A DNA stretch of 64,000 bases, taken from contig CP054936.1 in NCBI GenBank assembly GCA_013364255.1, positions 2,200,853 through 2,264,852 on the forward strand, in the 5' to 3' direction. Under the pieces are notes generated by a model that saw only the letters and a list, made by a program, of their open reading frames with translations, was not told where the DNA came from and ran no database searches. Shown in pieces: positions 43,126 to 52,520 of the stretch; the first letter of the stretch is position 1; each line of letters starts with the position of its first letter. Source of the stretch: Streptomyces seoulensis. GTDB lineage: Bacteria; Actinomycetota; Actinomycetes; Streptomycetales; Streptomycetaceae. Position numbers and translations under genes: made by a program.

Positions 43126-43371
43126 TTGTCACGCCCGGCCTCGGGCTCCCGGACGGACTTCCCTCGCGGGGCCTTCCCGACGCGCCCATTGGTGTACGCC
43201 ACTGACGCCCCGCAGGCCCGCGCATCGCCGCCCGGAAACTCGCCGGGACCCCGCTTGACATGGGAAATCGCCTTCTCGCGCGCATGATTGACGGATCGTC
43301 GGCCAGCCGGTACCACTGATCCACGCCGGCCCCGCACGCCCCGCCCCGCCCGAGCGCCCCTGGAGGCTGCA

Positions 43372-45405
43372 TTGCGAGGATCCGCCACCGACCCCGGTCC
43401 CGTCCCCGGCCGCAGATCCGCGCCGGAGCGCGGACCCGCGCCCGGCGCGGGCGGACGTACCCGCCGGACGGCGGCCGCCGCCGTCGCCTCGGCCGCGCTG
43501 CTGCTGCCGCTGCTGGGCGCGGCCCCGTCCGCCGGCGCGACCGCGCCGGCCGCCGGGGCCGACACCGGCCGGCTCCAGCGGGCGTTCGTCTCCGCCGCCG
43601 CCGAGTACCACGTGCCGCTCAGTGTGCTGCTGGGCGTCTCCTACCTCCAGTCGCGGTGGGACGGGCACAGCGGCGCCCCGAGCGTGACCGGCGGCTACGG
43701 CCCGATGCACCTGACCGACGCGCACACCGCCCTGGCCCGCGCCCCGCACCACAGCGAGGGCGCCGAGGACGCGCGCGGCGACAGCGCCCGCCCGGCCCTG
43801 CACCCGACCCGGAGCGTGCCCGCCAACGCGCAGCTGCCCGCCCGGCTGAAGACCCTCACCGAGGCGGCCCGGCTGACCGGTCTGCCCGCCGAGCGGCTGC
43901 GCACCGACGAGGCGGCGAACATCGAGGGCGGCGCGGCGCTGCTGGCCGCCGCCCAGAAGAAGGCCGGCGAACCACTGAGCGCGGACCCGGCCGACTGGTA
44001 CGGCGCCGTGGCCCGGTACTCGGGCGCGGACGACAGCGCCACGGCGGCGGCGTACGCGAACGACGTGTACGGGGTGATCCGCTCCGGCGAGCAGCGCACC
44101 ACGGACACCGGGCAGCGCGTCGTGCTGACCGCCCGGCCGCGGCTCGCCCCGGCCGCCGCCCAGCTGGCCCGGACCGGCCTGAGGCGGGTCTCGGCGGCCG
44201 GCACGGAGTGCCCGGACACGGTGTCCTGCGAGTGGATCCCGGCGCCGTACCAGGAGTTCGGTACCGACGACTACGGCAACCACGACCTGGGGCAGCGGCC
44301 GAAGTCGCAGCGCATCCGGTACATCGTCATCCACGACACCGAGGGCACCTGGGACGGTGTGATCAACCTGGTGCAGGACCCGACCTACGTGTCGTGGAAC
44401 TACACGCTGCGCTCCACCGACGGGCACATCGCCCAGCACGTCAAGGCCAAGGACGTGGCCTGGCACGCGGGCAACTGGTACGTCAACGCCACCTCGATCG
44501 GCCTGGAGCACGAGGGCTTCCTGGCCGCGCCGGACGCCTGGTACACGGAGGCGATGTACCGTTCCTCGGCGCGGCTGGTGAAGTACCTCGGCGCGAAGTA
44601 CGGCATTCCGCTGGACCGGCAGCACATCCTCGGCCACGACACGGTGCCGGGCCCGACCACCTCCACGATCCCCGGCATGCACACCGACCCTGGTCCCTAC
44701 TGGGACTGGCGGCACTACTTCGAGCTGCTGGGCCGCCCGTTCGCGGCGACCGCCGGCAAGAACGGCGGTCTGGTGACCATCCGTCCGGACTACGCCGTCA
44801 ACCAGCCGGACTACACCGGCTGCGACGCGCCCGGACAGCCGTGCGCCGCGCACGGCTCCAACGAGGTGCGGCTGTACTCGCAGCCCGACGTCTCCGCGCC
44901 GCTGATCAAGGACATCGGCCTGCGGCCGGACGGCGGTGACTCCACCGCCGACGTGAACGACGTGGCCTCACGGGTGGAGACCGGGCAGCAGTACGCGGTC
45001 GCCGGGCGGCAGGGCGACTGGACGGCGATCTGGTACCTGGGCCAGAAGGCATGGTTCCAGAACCCGGCGAAGCAGGCCACAGCGGTGAACGCGGCCGGTC
45101 TGGTGGTGACGCCGAAGGCCGGCGCGGACAGCGTGCCGGTGTACGGGCGGGCGTATCCGGAGAAGGAGGCCTATCCGGCGGGCGTGCCGGTGCAGTCGGT
45201 CAGCCCGTTGCCGTACAAGCTGCTCGCCGGGCAGAAGTACGTGATCGGCGACATGGTGCCGGGCGAGTACGACTACTCGGTCACCTTCACCGAGGACTCG
45301 CACAAGGTGGTCGTCGGCAAGGACCTCTACTACGAGATCCAGTTCGGCCACCGGGTGGCGTTCGTCCGGGCGGCGGACGTGCGCGTGGAGCCGTCGGGGA
45401 TGTGA
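43372..45405 (+). CDS. Secreted N-acetylmuramoyl-L-alanine amidase with degenerate lytic-transglycosylase-like domain
   Basis: A 677-residue secreted wall enzyme. A long signal peptide (to about residue 58) is followed by a lysozyme-like segment (AFVSAAAEYHVPLSVLLGVSYLQSRWDGH, in parts), where the catalytic Glu of SLT domains is Q93. Residues 310-450 are an Amidase_2 zinc domain with H321 (VIHDTEGTW), H422 (LGHDTVPG) and D439 (TDPGPYW), cutting the MurNAc-Ala bond. The rest is beta-rich and SH3-like. TTG 43372 has GGAGG eight bases upstream and gives a proper signal peptide. Remembered as SCO7250 in S. coelicolor. Confidence 0.8.
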   Translation: MRGSATDPGPVPGRRSAPERGPAPGAGGRTRRTAAAAVASAALLLPLLGAAPSAGATAPAAGADTGRLQRAFVSAAAEYHVPLSVLLGVSYLQSRWDGHSGAPSVTGGYGPMHLTDAHTALARAPHHSEGAEDARGDSARPALHPTRSVPANAQLPARLKTLTEAARLTGLPAERLRTDEAANIEGGAALLAAAQKKAGEPLSADPADWYGAVARYSGADDSATAAAYANDVYGVIRSGEQRTTDTGQRVVLTARPRLAPAAAQLARTGLRRVSAAGTECPDTVSCEWIPAPYQEFGTDDYGNHDLGQRPKSQRIRYIVIHDTEGTWDGVINLVQDPTYVSWNYTLRSTDGHIAQHVKAKDVAWHAGNWYVNATSIGLEHEGFLAAPDAWYTEAMYRSSARLVKYLGAKYGIPLDRQHILGHDTVPGPTTSTIPGMHTDPGPYWDWRHYFELLGRPFAATAGKNGGLVTIRPDYAVNQPDYTGCDAPGQPCAAHGSNEVRLYSQPDVSAPLIKDIGLRPDGGDSTADVNDVASRVETGQQYAVAGRQGDWTAIWYLGQKAWFQNPAKQATAVNAAGLVVTPKAGADSVPVYGRAYPEKEAYPAGVPVQSVSPLPYKLLAGQKYVIGDMVPGEYDYSVTFTEDSHKVVVGKDLYYEIQFGHRVAFVRAADVRVEPSGM

Positions 45406-45408
45406 CGG

Positions 45409-45447
45409 CGCGCGGGGCCGGCCTCGGTGGGAGGCCGGCCCCGCGCG
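45409..45447. terminator. Bidirectional terminator
   Basis: A perfect 17-bp stem (CGCGCGGGGCCGGCCTC, 45409-45425, with 45431-45447) and 5-base loop, four bases after the amidase stop and facing the convergent hypothetical gene. Confidence 0.85.
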
Positions 45448-45468
45448 GTCGTGGTCGTGGTCGTCCGG

Positions 45469-45966
45469 TCAGCCCTGCTGGAACAGCTCGGCCGGCAGCG
45501 GCTTGAGGAGGGCGTACAGGTCGTCGGTGATGGGCCGGTCCCAGGCGGCGATGGTGACCAGGACGCCGTCGCTGCGGTCGAACTGCACGCAGGAGACGCG
45601 GCTCTCCGAGAGCTTCAGGCGGCGCACGATCAGCAGGTTGTCGCCCTGGAGCACCGGCATGTCCTCGGTGCCGACGACGGTGACCTCCTCGTCGTTCTCC
45701 AGGGCCAGCAGCAGTTGGGCGACCTCGAAGGGGATCTCGCCCTCGGGGACCTCACGGGCCGGGGAGCCCTCGGGGAGGTTCCCGATGATCATCGCGGTGC
45801 CCCGGCCGCCGAACAGGTCGTAGCGCAGGAAGACGCCCTGGCAGGTGCCGTCGGGCGCGGGCAGCAGCCCGGCGCCGAGATTGCCGGGCCAGTCGCCCGG
45901 GTCCATGGCCAGTACGTCGAAGTCGGGCCCGGCGGGGGTGGCGCTGCGGCGACGGAGGAACGACAT
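45469..45966 (-). CDS. Conserved actinobacterial hypothetical protein
   Basis: A 165-residue soluble protein beginning MSFLRRRSATPAGPDFDVLAMDPGDWPG, then mixed beta/alpha elements (VFLRYDLFGGRGTAMIIGNLPEG; EVTVVGTEDMPVLQGDNLLIVRRLKL; GVLVTIAAWDRP). I know the family as a widespread Streptomyces orphan without function; it has a weak resemblance to SseB-type domains. The start at 45966 is conserved. It is convergent with the amidase gene. Confidence 0.7.
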   Translation of the reverse strand: MSFLRRRSATPAGPDFDVLAMDPGDWPGNLGAGLLPAPDGTCQGVFLRYDLFGGRGTAMIIGNLPEGSPAREVPEGEIPFEVAQLLLALENDEEVTVVGTEDMPVLQGDNLLIVRRLKLSESRVSCVQFDRSDGVLVTIAAWDRPITDDLYALLKPLPAELFQQG

Positions 45967-46084
45967 GCCGCCATGGTACGTGTCCGGGCGGTCGGCGCGA
46001 CGTGCGGGCGGCGCCCGACCGGGGGCGGTCGCCGCCGCCCGCGGGGCCCCGGCCGGGCCGCGTCGCCCGGGCGGCGGTTCGCGC

Positions 46085-46993
46085 TCACTCCTGCGGGGGC
46101 GCCGGGGGGACGACCGCGATCGGGCTCGGCGCGTGCAGCAGGACGGCGTGGGTGACCGAGCCCAGCATCCGGGCCGGGGAGAGCAGGCGCCGGCGGTGGC
46201 GGCCGACGACGACCAGATCGGCTCCCTTGGCGGCCGCGACCAGTTGGCCGGCCGCGTCGCCGGGCGTCACGGTGACGTCGGCGGCCACGTTTGGGTGCCG
46301 GGTGCGGTGCGCGGCGAGGAAGTCCTCGACGAGGGCCCGGGTGTCGCGCTCCACCGCGTCCTGGTCGACGACCGGCGGGGCGACCTCGCCGGGCACCAGC
46401 CAGGGCTGGACGGGCCACGGATAGGCGGCGACCGCCTGGAGCCGGACCCCGCGCAGCGCCGCCTCGGCGAACGCGAAGGCGAGCACGGCCTCGTCGGGGC
46501 CGTCGGCGTCGACGCCGACGACGACCCGCGCTCCCGGTGCGTGCGGCGCCTCGCCGGGCGTCGCGCGGTCGGTCCGGGGCACCACGACGACCGGGCAGTC
46601 GGCGTCGCGGGCGACGGCGAGTCCGTTGGAGCCGAGCAGCAGGCTCGCGAAGCCGCCGCGGCCCCGGGAGCCGAGCACCAACAGCTGGGCGGTGGAGCCC
46701 AGTTCGGGCAGCAGGGCGCCGGGCAGTCCGTCCAGGCCGAGGTATTCCACGGACACCGCGCCCGTGTCGCGGTCCGCCAGGCGGGCGCGCGCCTGGTCGA
46801 GCACCGGGTCGTCGTCCTCGCCCTGCGGTGGTCCGGCGACCAGGACGTCCGGCTGGTACCAGGCGGCGTACTGGCGCACATGGACCGCGCGCAGCGGCGC
46901 CTCGCGGCGCCGGGCGGCGTCCAGGGCCCAGTCCAGGGCGCGCAGGCTGTCGTCGGAGCCGTCGACCGCGACGACGACCGGTGGGGTGCTCAT
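46085..46993 (-). CDS. Tandem universal stress protein
   Basis: A 302-residue protein with two Usp domains. Both carry the ATP-binding signature G-x2-G-x9-G-(S/T): GSRGRGGFASLLLGSNG in the first and GRHRRRLLSPARMLGSVT in the second. Such proteins bind ATP and support survival in stationary phase and stress. GGAACCC precedes ATG 46993. It lies next to the hypothetical gene at 45469 on the same strand, with a 118-base gap. Confidence 0.88.
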   Translation of the reverse strand: MSTPPVVVAVDGSDDSLRALDWALDAARRREAPLRAVHVRQYAAWYQPDVLVAGPPQGEDDDPVLDQARARLADRDTGAVSVEYLGLDGLPGALLPELGSTAQLLVLGSRGRGGFASLLLGSNGLAVARDADCPVVVVPRTDRATPGEAPHAPGARVVVGVDADGPDEAVLAFAFAEAALRGVRLQAVAAYPWPVQPWLVPGEVAPPVVDQDAVERDTRALVEDFLAAHRTRHPNVAADVTVTPGDAAGQLVAAAKGADLVVVGRHRRRLLSPARMLGSVTHAVLLHAPSPIAVVPPAPPQE

Positions 46994-47128
46994 GGGTTCC
47001 TCACCTTCGGATGGCGACCGTCCCCCTTCCGGGGCCGGCTCCAGCCTTGCTCAGGCGGGCGCCCCGGTGGGGCTTGATTGATCGCGTGTCCCCGAAAGCG
47101 CGGTGAACACCCCCGGATCGGCGTCCGC

Positions 47129-47371
47129 TCAGGTGAGGTCGAACTCCCCTTCCCGGGCGCCCGACACGAACGCGCCCCATTCCGCCGGGGTGAAGATCAG
47201 GGAGGGACTCTCCGGGCGCTCGCTGTTGCGCATCGCGATGAATCCCTCGACAAAGGCGATCTGGACATCCCCCAGGCCACGGCTGCTGGACTGCCACTCG
47301 GCGTTGCTCAGGTCCAGCTCCGGCTTGTCCCATCCCGCGAGCGGGTGCTGCTGGACAGTGCTCTCGGCCAC
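47129..47371 (-). CDS. DUF397 protein
   Basis: An 80-residue DUF397 protein: WQSSSRGLGDVQIAFVEGFIAMRNSERPESPSLIFTPAEWGAFVSGAREGEFD (read in parts), with the conserved W...SS and AW..F segments. These are usually paired with an XRE regulator and act in development; no XRE gene is adjacent, so it is an orphan. Start ATG 47371 follows GGAGGAGC. Confidence 0.82.
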   Translation of the reverse strand: MAESTVQQHPLAGWDKPELDLSNAEWQSSSRGLGDVQIAFVEGFIAMRNSERPESPSLIFTPAEWGAFVSGAREGEFDLT

Positions 47372-47536
47372 GTCCGTGCTCCTCCCGATTCCGTCGTCCG
47401 CGGGTCAGCCTAGCGATCGTGCCGAGCCGCCGACAGGCCACGTGAGGGGGACCTTGGGACAGCTGTGGCCTGCCGGGTTTTTCTCCGCCGGCCTCTTGCC
47501 CGCCGGGGGGTGGCCTGGATTAGGGTCCCCAGCATC

Positions 47537-47556
47537 TCGACCGAATGATCGGTCGA
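47537..47556. promoter_or_regulatory. 20-bp palindromic operator before paaK
   Basis: TCGACCGAATGATCGGTCGA: perfect 8-bp arms around ATGA, 33 bases before the paaK start. It is of the TetR/AcrR or PaaR kind (ACCGA...TCGGT). No regulator gene is adjacent, so the cognate protein is elsewhere. Confidence 0.5.
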
Positions 47557-47589
47557 CCGTATTGTCATGTTTGTTGAGGGAGAGTCCCG

Positions 47590-48882
47590 ATGGCGGGTAC
47601 GACGGAGCTGCTGGACTCGGGGGAACGGCTCGACGCCGGGGCGCTGCGAGCCCTCCAGCTGGAGCGGCTGCGCTCCTCGCTGCGGCACGCGTACGAGAAC
47701 GTGCCGTTCTACCGGGAGTCCTTCGACGAGGCGGGCGTGCGCCCCGACGACTGCCGCTCCCTCGCCGATCTGGCCCGCTTCCCGTTCACCGTCAAGGCGG
47801 ACCTGCGGGAGCACTATCCGTACGGGATGTTCGCGGTGCCCCGCGAGCGGGTGCGCCGCCTGCACGCCTCCAGCGGCACCACCGGCCGCCCCACGGTCGT
47901 CGGCTACACCGAGCGCGATCTGTCGATGTGGGCGGACATGGTGGCCCGCTCGCTGCGCGCGGCCGGCGCCCGGCCCGGCGACGTGGTCCACGTGGCCTAC
48001 GGCTACGGCCTGTTCACCGGCGGCCTGGGCGCGCACTACGGCGCCGAACGGCTCGGCTGCACGGTCGTCCCGGCCTCCGGCGGGATGACCGCCCGCCAGG
48101 TGCGGCTGATCCAGGACCTGCGGCCGAGGATCATCATGGTGACGCCGTCGTACATGCTCACCCTGCTCGACGAGTTCGAGCGGCAGGGCGTCGATCCGCG
48201 CTCCACCTCGCTGGAGGTGGGCGTGTTCGGGGCGGAGCCGTGGACCGAGGGGATGCGGCGGGAGATCGAGGAGCGGTTCGGGATCGACGCGGTCGACATC
48301 TACGGCCTCTCCGAGGTGATCGGACCGGGCGTCGCCCAGGAGTGCGTGGAGACCAAGGACGGCCTGCACGTCTGGGAGGACCACTTCTTCCCCGAGGTGG
48401 TCGACCCGGTCACCGGGGAGGTGCTGCCCGAGGGCGCGGAAGGGGAGCTGGTGTTCACCTCGCTCACCAAGGAGGCGATGCCGGTGATCCGCTACCGGAC
48501 GCGGGACCTGACCCGGCTGCTGCCGGGCACGGCGCGGGTCTTCCGGCGGATGGAGAGGATCACCGGGCGCAGCGACGACATGGTGATCCTGCGCGGGGTG
48601 AACCTCTTCCCGACCCAGATCGAGGAGATCGTGCTGCGCACCCCGGGCGTCGCGCCGCACTTCCAGCTCCGGCTGACCCGCGAGGGCCGGCTCGACGCGC
48701 TCACCGTCCGGGCCGAAGCCCGTCCCGGCGCGGTGCCGGCGGCGCGTGAGACGGCCGCCCGGTCCATCGCGGCCGCGGTGAAGGACGGCGTCGGGGTGTC
48801 GGTGACGGTGGAGATCGTGGAACCGGAGTCCCTGGAGCGGTCGGTGGGCAAGATCAGGCGGATCGTGGACCTGCGCTCCTGA
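47590..48882 (+). CDS. paaK: Phenylacetate-CoA ligase
   Basis: A 430-residue ANL-superfamily ligase converting phenylacetate, CoA and ATP to phenylacetyl-CoA, the first step of phenylacetate catabolism. The A3 motif is SSGTTGRPTVV, A5 is YGLSEVIGPG and A8 DLTRLLPGTARVFRRMERITGRSDDMVILRGVN (in parts). A family-length C-terminal domain is present. GGGAGAG precedes ATG 47590. A palindrome lies 33 bases upstream. No other paa genes are in the window. Confidence 0.88.
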   Translation: MAGTTELLDSGERLDAGALRALQLERLRSSLRHAYENVPFYRESFDEAGVRPDDCRSLADLARFPFTVKADLREHYPYGMFAVPRERVRRLHASSGTTGRPTVVGYTERDLSMWADMVARSLRAAGARPGDVVHVAYGYGLFTGGLGAHYGAERLGCTVVPASGGMTARQVRLIQDLRPRIIMVTPSYMLTLLDEFERQGVDPRSTSLEVGVFGAEPWTEGMRREIEERFGIDAVDIYGLSEVIGPGVAQECVETKDGLHVWEDHFFPEVVDPVTGEVLPEGAEGELVFTSLTKEAMPVIRYRTRDLTRLLPGTARVFRRMERITGRSDDMVILRGVNLFPTQIEEIVLRTPGVAPHFQLRLTREGRLDALTVRAEARPGAVPAARETAARSIAAAVKDGVGVSVTVEIVEPESLERSVGKIRRIVDLRS

Positions 48883-48900
48883 GCGGCGTCCCCGCGCGGG

Positions 48901-50403
48901 TCAGGACCGTGCGGCGAACCGGTCGCGCAGTTCCCGCTTGAGGATCTTGCCGCTGGCGTTGCGCGGCAGCTCCGGCACGAAGAACACCCGCTTGGGCGCC
49001 TTGAAGGCGGCGAGTGACTCGCGGGTGTGGGAGATCAGCTCCCGCTCGGTGACCTCGCCGCGCGGGACGACGAACGCGGTGACGGCCTCGATCCAGCGCT
49101 CGTCGGGCAGGCCGACCACCGCGGCCTCGGCGACCCGCGGGTGGGTGTACAGCGCGTCCTCGACCTGGCGCGAGGCGACCAGCACGCCGCCGGAGTTGAT
49201 GACGTCCTTCACCCGGTCGACGATCGTGTGGTAGCCGTCGGCGTCGCGCACCGCGAGGTCGCCCGAGTGGAACCAGCCGTCGCGGAAGGCGGCGGCCGTC
49301 TCCTCGGGCTTGTCCCAGTAGCCCTCGCACAGCTGCGGCGAGCGGTAGACGATCTCGCCGGGCGTGCCGTCGGGCACGTCCTCGCCCCGCTCGTCCACCA
49401 CGCGGGCGTCCACGAAGAGCACGGGCCGGCCGCAGGAGTCCATCCGGCCGGTGTGCTCGTCGGGGCCGAGGACCAGGGCGAGCGGGCCGATCTCGCTCTG
49501 CCCGAAGCAGTTGTAGAAGGCCAGTTCCGGCAGCCGGGCGCGCAGCCGCTCCAGCACGGGCACCGGCATGATCGAGGCGCCGTAGTACGCCTTGCGCAGT
49601 CCGCCGAGGTCGCGGGCGGTGAAGTCGGGGCGGCCGGCCAGGGCGATCCAGACGGTGGGCGGGGCGAACAGGCTGTCCGCGCGGCCCGCCTCGACCAGGT
49701 CGAGGAGGCGGTCGCCGTCCGGGGCGTCGAGGATGACGTTGGTCGCGCCGACGGCGAGGTAGGGCAGCAGGAAGACGTGCAGCTGCGCCGAGTGGTAGAG
49801 CGGCAGCGCGTGCACCGGACGGTCCCCCGCCCGCAGGTCCAGGGCGGTGATCGCGCTCAGGTACTCGTGGACCAGCGCGCGGTGGGTCATCATCGCGCCC
49901 TTGGGCAGGGCGGTGGTGCCCGAGGTGTACAGGAGCTGCGCCAGGTCCTCGGCGCGCGGCTCGGGGCCGTCGTACGGCACGGCGTCCGCGAGCCGGGCGA
50001 GCAGCGAGTCGCCGGTGTCGCGCAGAGGCAGCGAGGCGGCGCCCGCCGGCAGCCGTCCGGCGAGGTCGGGGTCGGTGAGGACGAGGGCGCTGCCGGACTG
50101 GCCGACGAGATAGGCGAGGTCGGCGCCGGTGAGGTTCTGGTTGACCGGCACGTGCACCAGGCCCGCGCGGGCGCAGGCGAGGAAGGCGATCAGATAGGCG
50201 TCGGAGTTGTGTCCGTAGGCCGCGACCCGGTCGCCGGGGGCGAGGCCCGCGCCGAGCAGGACGGCCGCCGCGCGGGAGACGGCGTCGTCGAGTCCGGCGT
50301 ACGTCCAGGAGCGCTCGCCGTACTCGACGGCGACGCGCGCCGGGGTGCGGCGGGCGCTGCGCCGCAGGATCGCGCCGACCGTGCTGCCGTGTCCAGGGGT
50401 CAT
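48901..50403 (-). CDS. Acyl-CoA ligase (long-chain/AMP-forming, FadD-like)
   Basis: A 500-residue ANL-family ligase. The ATP-binding motif is YTSGTTALPKGAM, the A5 NCFGQSEIGPLA, and the C-terminal GWFHSGDLAVRDADGYHTIVDRVKDVINSGG with the catalytic lysine segment SGKILKRELR. It activates a carboxylic acid to its CoA ester; the exact acid is not readable. The ATG at 50403 has GAGGA nine bases upstream. It is convergent with paaK and could act in the same aromatic/fatty acid metabolism. Confidence 0.85.
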   Translation of the reverse strand: MTPGHGSTVGAILRRSARRTPARVAVEYGERSWTYAGLDDAVSRAAAVLLGAGLAPGDRVAAYGHNSDAYLIAFLACARAGLVHVPVNQNLTGADLAYLVGQSGSALVLTDPDLAGRLPAGAASLPLRDTGDSLLARLADAVPYDGPEPRAEDLAQLLYTSGTTALPKGAMMTHRALVHEYLSAITALDLRAGDRPVHALPLYHSAQLHVFLLPYLAVGATNVILDAPDGDRLLDLVEAGRADSLFAPPTVWIALAGRPDFTARDLGGLRKAYYGASIMPVPVLERLRARLPELAFYNCFGQSEIGPLALVLGPDEHTGRMDSCGRPVLFVDARVVDERGEDVPDGTPGEIVYRSPQLCEGYWDKPEETAAAFRDGWFHSGDLAVRDADGYHTIVDRVKDVINSGGVLVASRQVEDALYTHPRVAEAAVVGLPDERWIEAVTAFVVPRGEVTERELISHTRESLAAFKAPKRVFFVPELPRNASGKILKRELRDRFAARS

Positions 50404-50517
50404 GGCAGCTGATCCTCGGCCCGCGGCGGGGCGAGGTCAAGGAGTCGGAAGGGGCCGGGAACGCGGCGCAGGCCCGCTTCCCGGGCGGGGCGGCGGGCCT
50501 GCGGCGGCGAGCGGGCG

Positions 50518-50709
50518 TCACTCGTTGAAGACGGCCTTCTGCACCTCGTTCGGTCCGTCGAAGTGGTCCTGCTTGAGGCCGTCGAGCCGGCTGACGATCT
50601 TGTCGTTGGCCTTGTTCTCGCGGGCCCGGTCCACCAGGTGCTGCTTGTCCGTGGGATAGTCGGCGCCGCTGAGCGCCTTCTGGAGGTCGATGGGGCTGAG
50701 GTCGGCCAT
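50518..50709 (-). CDS. DUF2795 small protein
   Basis: A 63-residue hydrophilic protein: DLQKALSGADYPTDKQHLVDRARENKAND and a C-terminal LKQDHFDGPNEVQKAVF (in parts), matching DUF2795. Many actinobacteria have several copies; they are thought to be stress related. CGGGAGG precedes ATG 50709. Confidence 0.82.
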   Translation of the reverse strand: MADLSPIDLQKALSGADYPTDKQHLVDRARENKANDKIVSRLDGLKQDHFDGPNEVQKAVFNE

Positions 50710-50807
50710 GGGAACCTCCCGTGGGGGGTGGTGCGGCCGCCGCGCGGGCGGCCGGGTCGTGCGGGTTGTCCTTCGCCTGTCGGAGTGCCCAGCGACGGCG
50801 GAGGCAT

Positions 50808-52409
50808 TCAGTCGGCCGAGGGCCGCCCTTCCTCCAGCACCGCCATGGCCGCGTTGTGCCCGGGCACTCCGCTGACCCCGCCGCCGCGCACCGCGCCCGC
50901 GCCGCACAGCAGCACGTTCGGCCGCCCGGTCGCCACGCCCCAGCGGCCGGCGCCCTCCTGGGCGTAGGGCCAGCTCAGCGCGCGGTGGAAGATGTTGCCG
51001 CCGGGCAGCCGGAGGTCGCGTTCCAGGTCCAGCGGGCTCCTCGCCTCGATGCAGGGCCGGCCCTCGGCGTCGGTGGCCAGGCAGTCGGCGAGCGGTTCGG
51101 CGAGGTGGGCGTCGAGCTGGGCGAGCGTGGCCTTCAGCAGCTCCTCGCGTACGGCGTCGTGGTCGGCGGCGAAGAGGCGGGCGGGGGTGTGCAGGCCGAA
51201 CAGGGTGAGCGTCTGGTAGCCGCGCCGGGCCAGGGCGGGGCCGAGGATGGTGGGGTCGGTCAGGGAGTGGCAGTAGATCTCGGAGGGCGGCGCGCTGGGC
51301 GGGCGGCCGGCGGCGGCCTCGGCGTGGGCGGCGGCCAGCTGGCGGTAGCCCTCGGCGATGTGGAAGGTGCCGGCGAACGCCTCGCGCGGGTCGACGGCGG
51401 TGTCGCGCAGCCGGGGCAGCCGCTTGAGCAGCATGTTCACCTTGAGCTGCGCGCCCTCGGCCGGCGGCGGCGGTGCGTCGCCGGTCAGCGCGGCCAGGGT
51501 CTGCGGGGAGGCGTTGACCAGGACGTGCCGGGCGCCGACTGTGCGTTCGCCGCCGTCGCGGGTGCGGTAGGCGACCTCGGCGGCGCGGCCGTCGGAGGTC
51601 ACCCGCAGCGCTTCGTGGCCGGTGGCGAGGTGCGCGCCGGCCGCGCGGGCCGCGTCGGCGAGCGCGTCGGTCAGGGCGCCCATGCCGCCGACCGGTACGT
51701 CCCAGGCGCCGGTGCCGCCGCCGATCACGTGGTACAGGAAGCAGCGGTTCTGCGCCAGGGACGGGTCGTGGGCGTCGGCGAAGGTGCCGATCAGGGCGTC
51801 GGTGAGGACGACGCCGCGCACCAGGTCGTCGGCGAAGCGGTCCTCGACGGCGACGCCGATCGGCTCCTCGAACAGGACGCGCCACGCCTCCTCGTCGTCG
51901 ACGCGGCGGCGCAGCCGCGCGCGGGTGGGCAGCGGCTCGGTGAGGGTGGGGAAGACGCGCGCGGCGACGCGGCCGGTCAGGGCGTAGAAGCGCCGCCATG
52001 CCGCGTACTCGCGGTCGGAGCCGGTGAGCCGGGCGAAGGAGCGGCGGGTGCGGTCCTCGCCGCCGCCGACGAGCAGGCCGGTGGGCCGGCCGGACCGTTC
52101 GACGGGGGTGTAGGAGGAGATGGTGCGGGTGCGCAGCCGGACGTCCAGGCCGAGATCCCGGACGATCTTGTGGGGCAGCAGGCTGACCAGGTAGGAGTAG
52201 CGGGAGAGGCGGGCGTCGACGCCGGTGAACGGGCGGGTGGAGACGGCCGCGCCGCCGGTGTGGTCGAGCCGTTCCAGCACCAGCACCGACCGTCCCGCCC
52301 GGGCCAGGTAGGCGGCGGCGACCAGTCCGTTGTGCCCGCCGCCGACGATCACCGCGTCGTACGTTCCGCCGGGTGCCGCCGTGCCGCCGGGTGCCGCGTG
52401 TGCGCTCAT
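50808..52409 (-). CDS. FAD-dependent oxidoreductase, PYROXD2/phytoene desaturase-like
   Basis: A 533-residue flavoprotein. The N-terminal dinucleotide motif is VIVGGGHNGLVAAAYLARAG and the C-terminal FAD-binding motif is LCGAGAVRGGGVSGVPGHNAAMAV. The family oxidises carotenoid- or amine-like substrates; here no carotenoid genes are near, so the substrate is unknown. The ATG at 52409 was chosen because sequence before it is Pro-rich and not conserved. It overlaps nothing and is followed on the same strand by DUF2795. Confidence 0.82.
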   Translation of the reverse strand: MSAHAAPGGTAAPGGTYDAVIVGGGHNGLVAAAYLARAGRSVLVLERLDHTGGAAVSTRPFTGVDARLSRYSYLVSLLPHKIVRDLGLDVRLRTRTISSYTPVERSGRPTGLLVGGGEDRTRRSFARLTGSDREYAAWRRFYALTGRVAARVFPTLTEPLPTRARLRRRVDDEEAWRVLFEEPIGVAVEDRFADDLVRGVVLTDALIGTFADAHDPSLAQNRCFLYHVIGGGTGAWDVPVGGMGALTDALADAARAAGAHLATGHEALRVTSDGRAAEVAYRTRDGGERTVGARHVLVNASPQTLAALTGDAPPPPAEGAQLKVNMLLKRLPRLRDTAVDPREAFAGTFHIAEGYRQLAAAHAEAAAGRPPSAPPSEIYCHSLTDPTILGPALARRGYQTLTLFGLHTPARLFAADHDAVREELLKATLAQLDAHLAEPLADCLATDAEGRPCIEARSPLDLERDLRLPGGNIFHRALSWPYAQEGAGRWGVATGRPNVLLCGAGAVRGGGVSGVPGHNAAMAVLEEGRPSAD

Positions 52410-52476
52410 GGCTCTTGGTAGCACGCGGCGATCCGGGGCTGCCAGGGGGCCGGGCGCCGGCGGGGCCGGTCCTGGT

Positions 52477-52520
52477 GGGGTCATCGACGGGGGGCGGTGC
52501 CGGGCGGGGTCATCGACGGG
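52477..52520. repeat. 15-bp direct repeat at the end of the MpaB-like gene
   Basis: GGGGTCATCGACGGG occurs at 52477-52491 and 52506-52520; the second copy spans the stop codon of the MpaB-like gene. It may be a small duplication. Confidence 0.55.
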
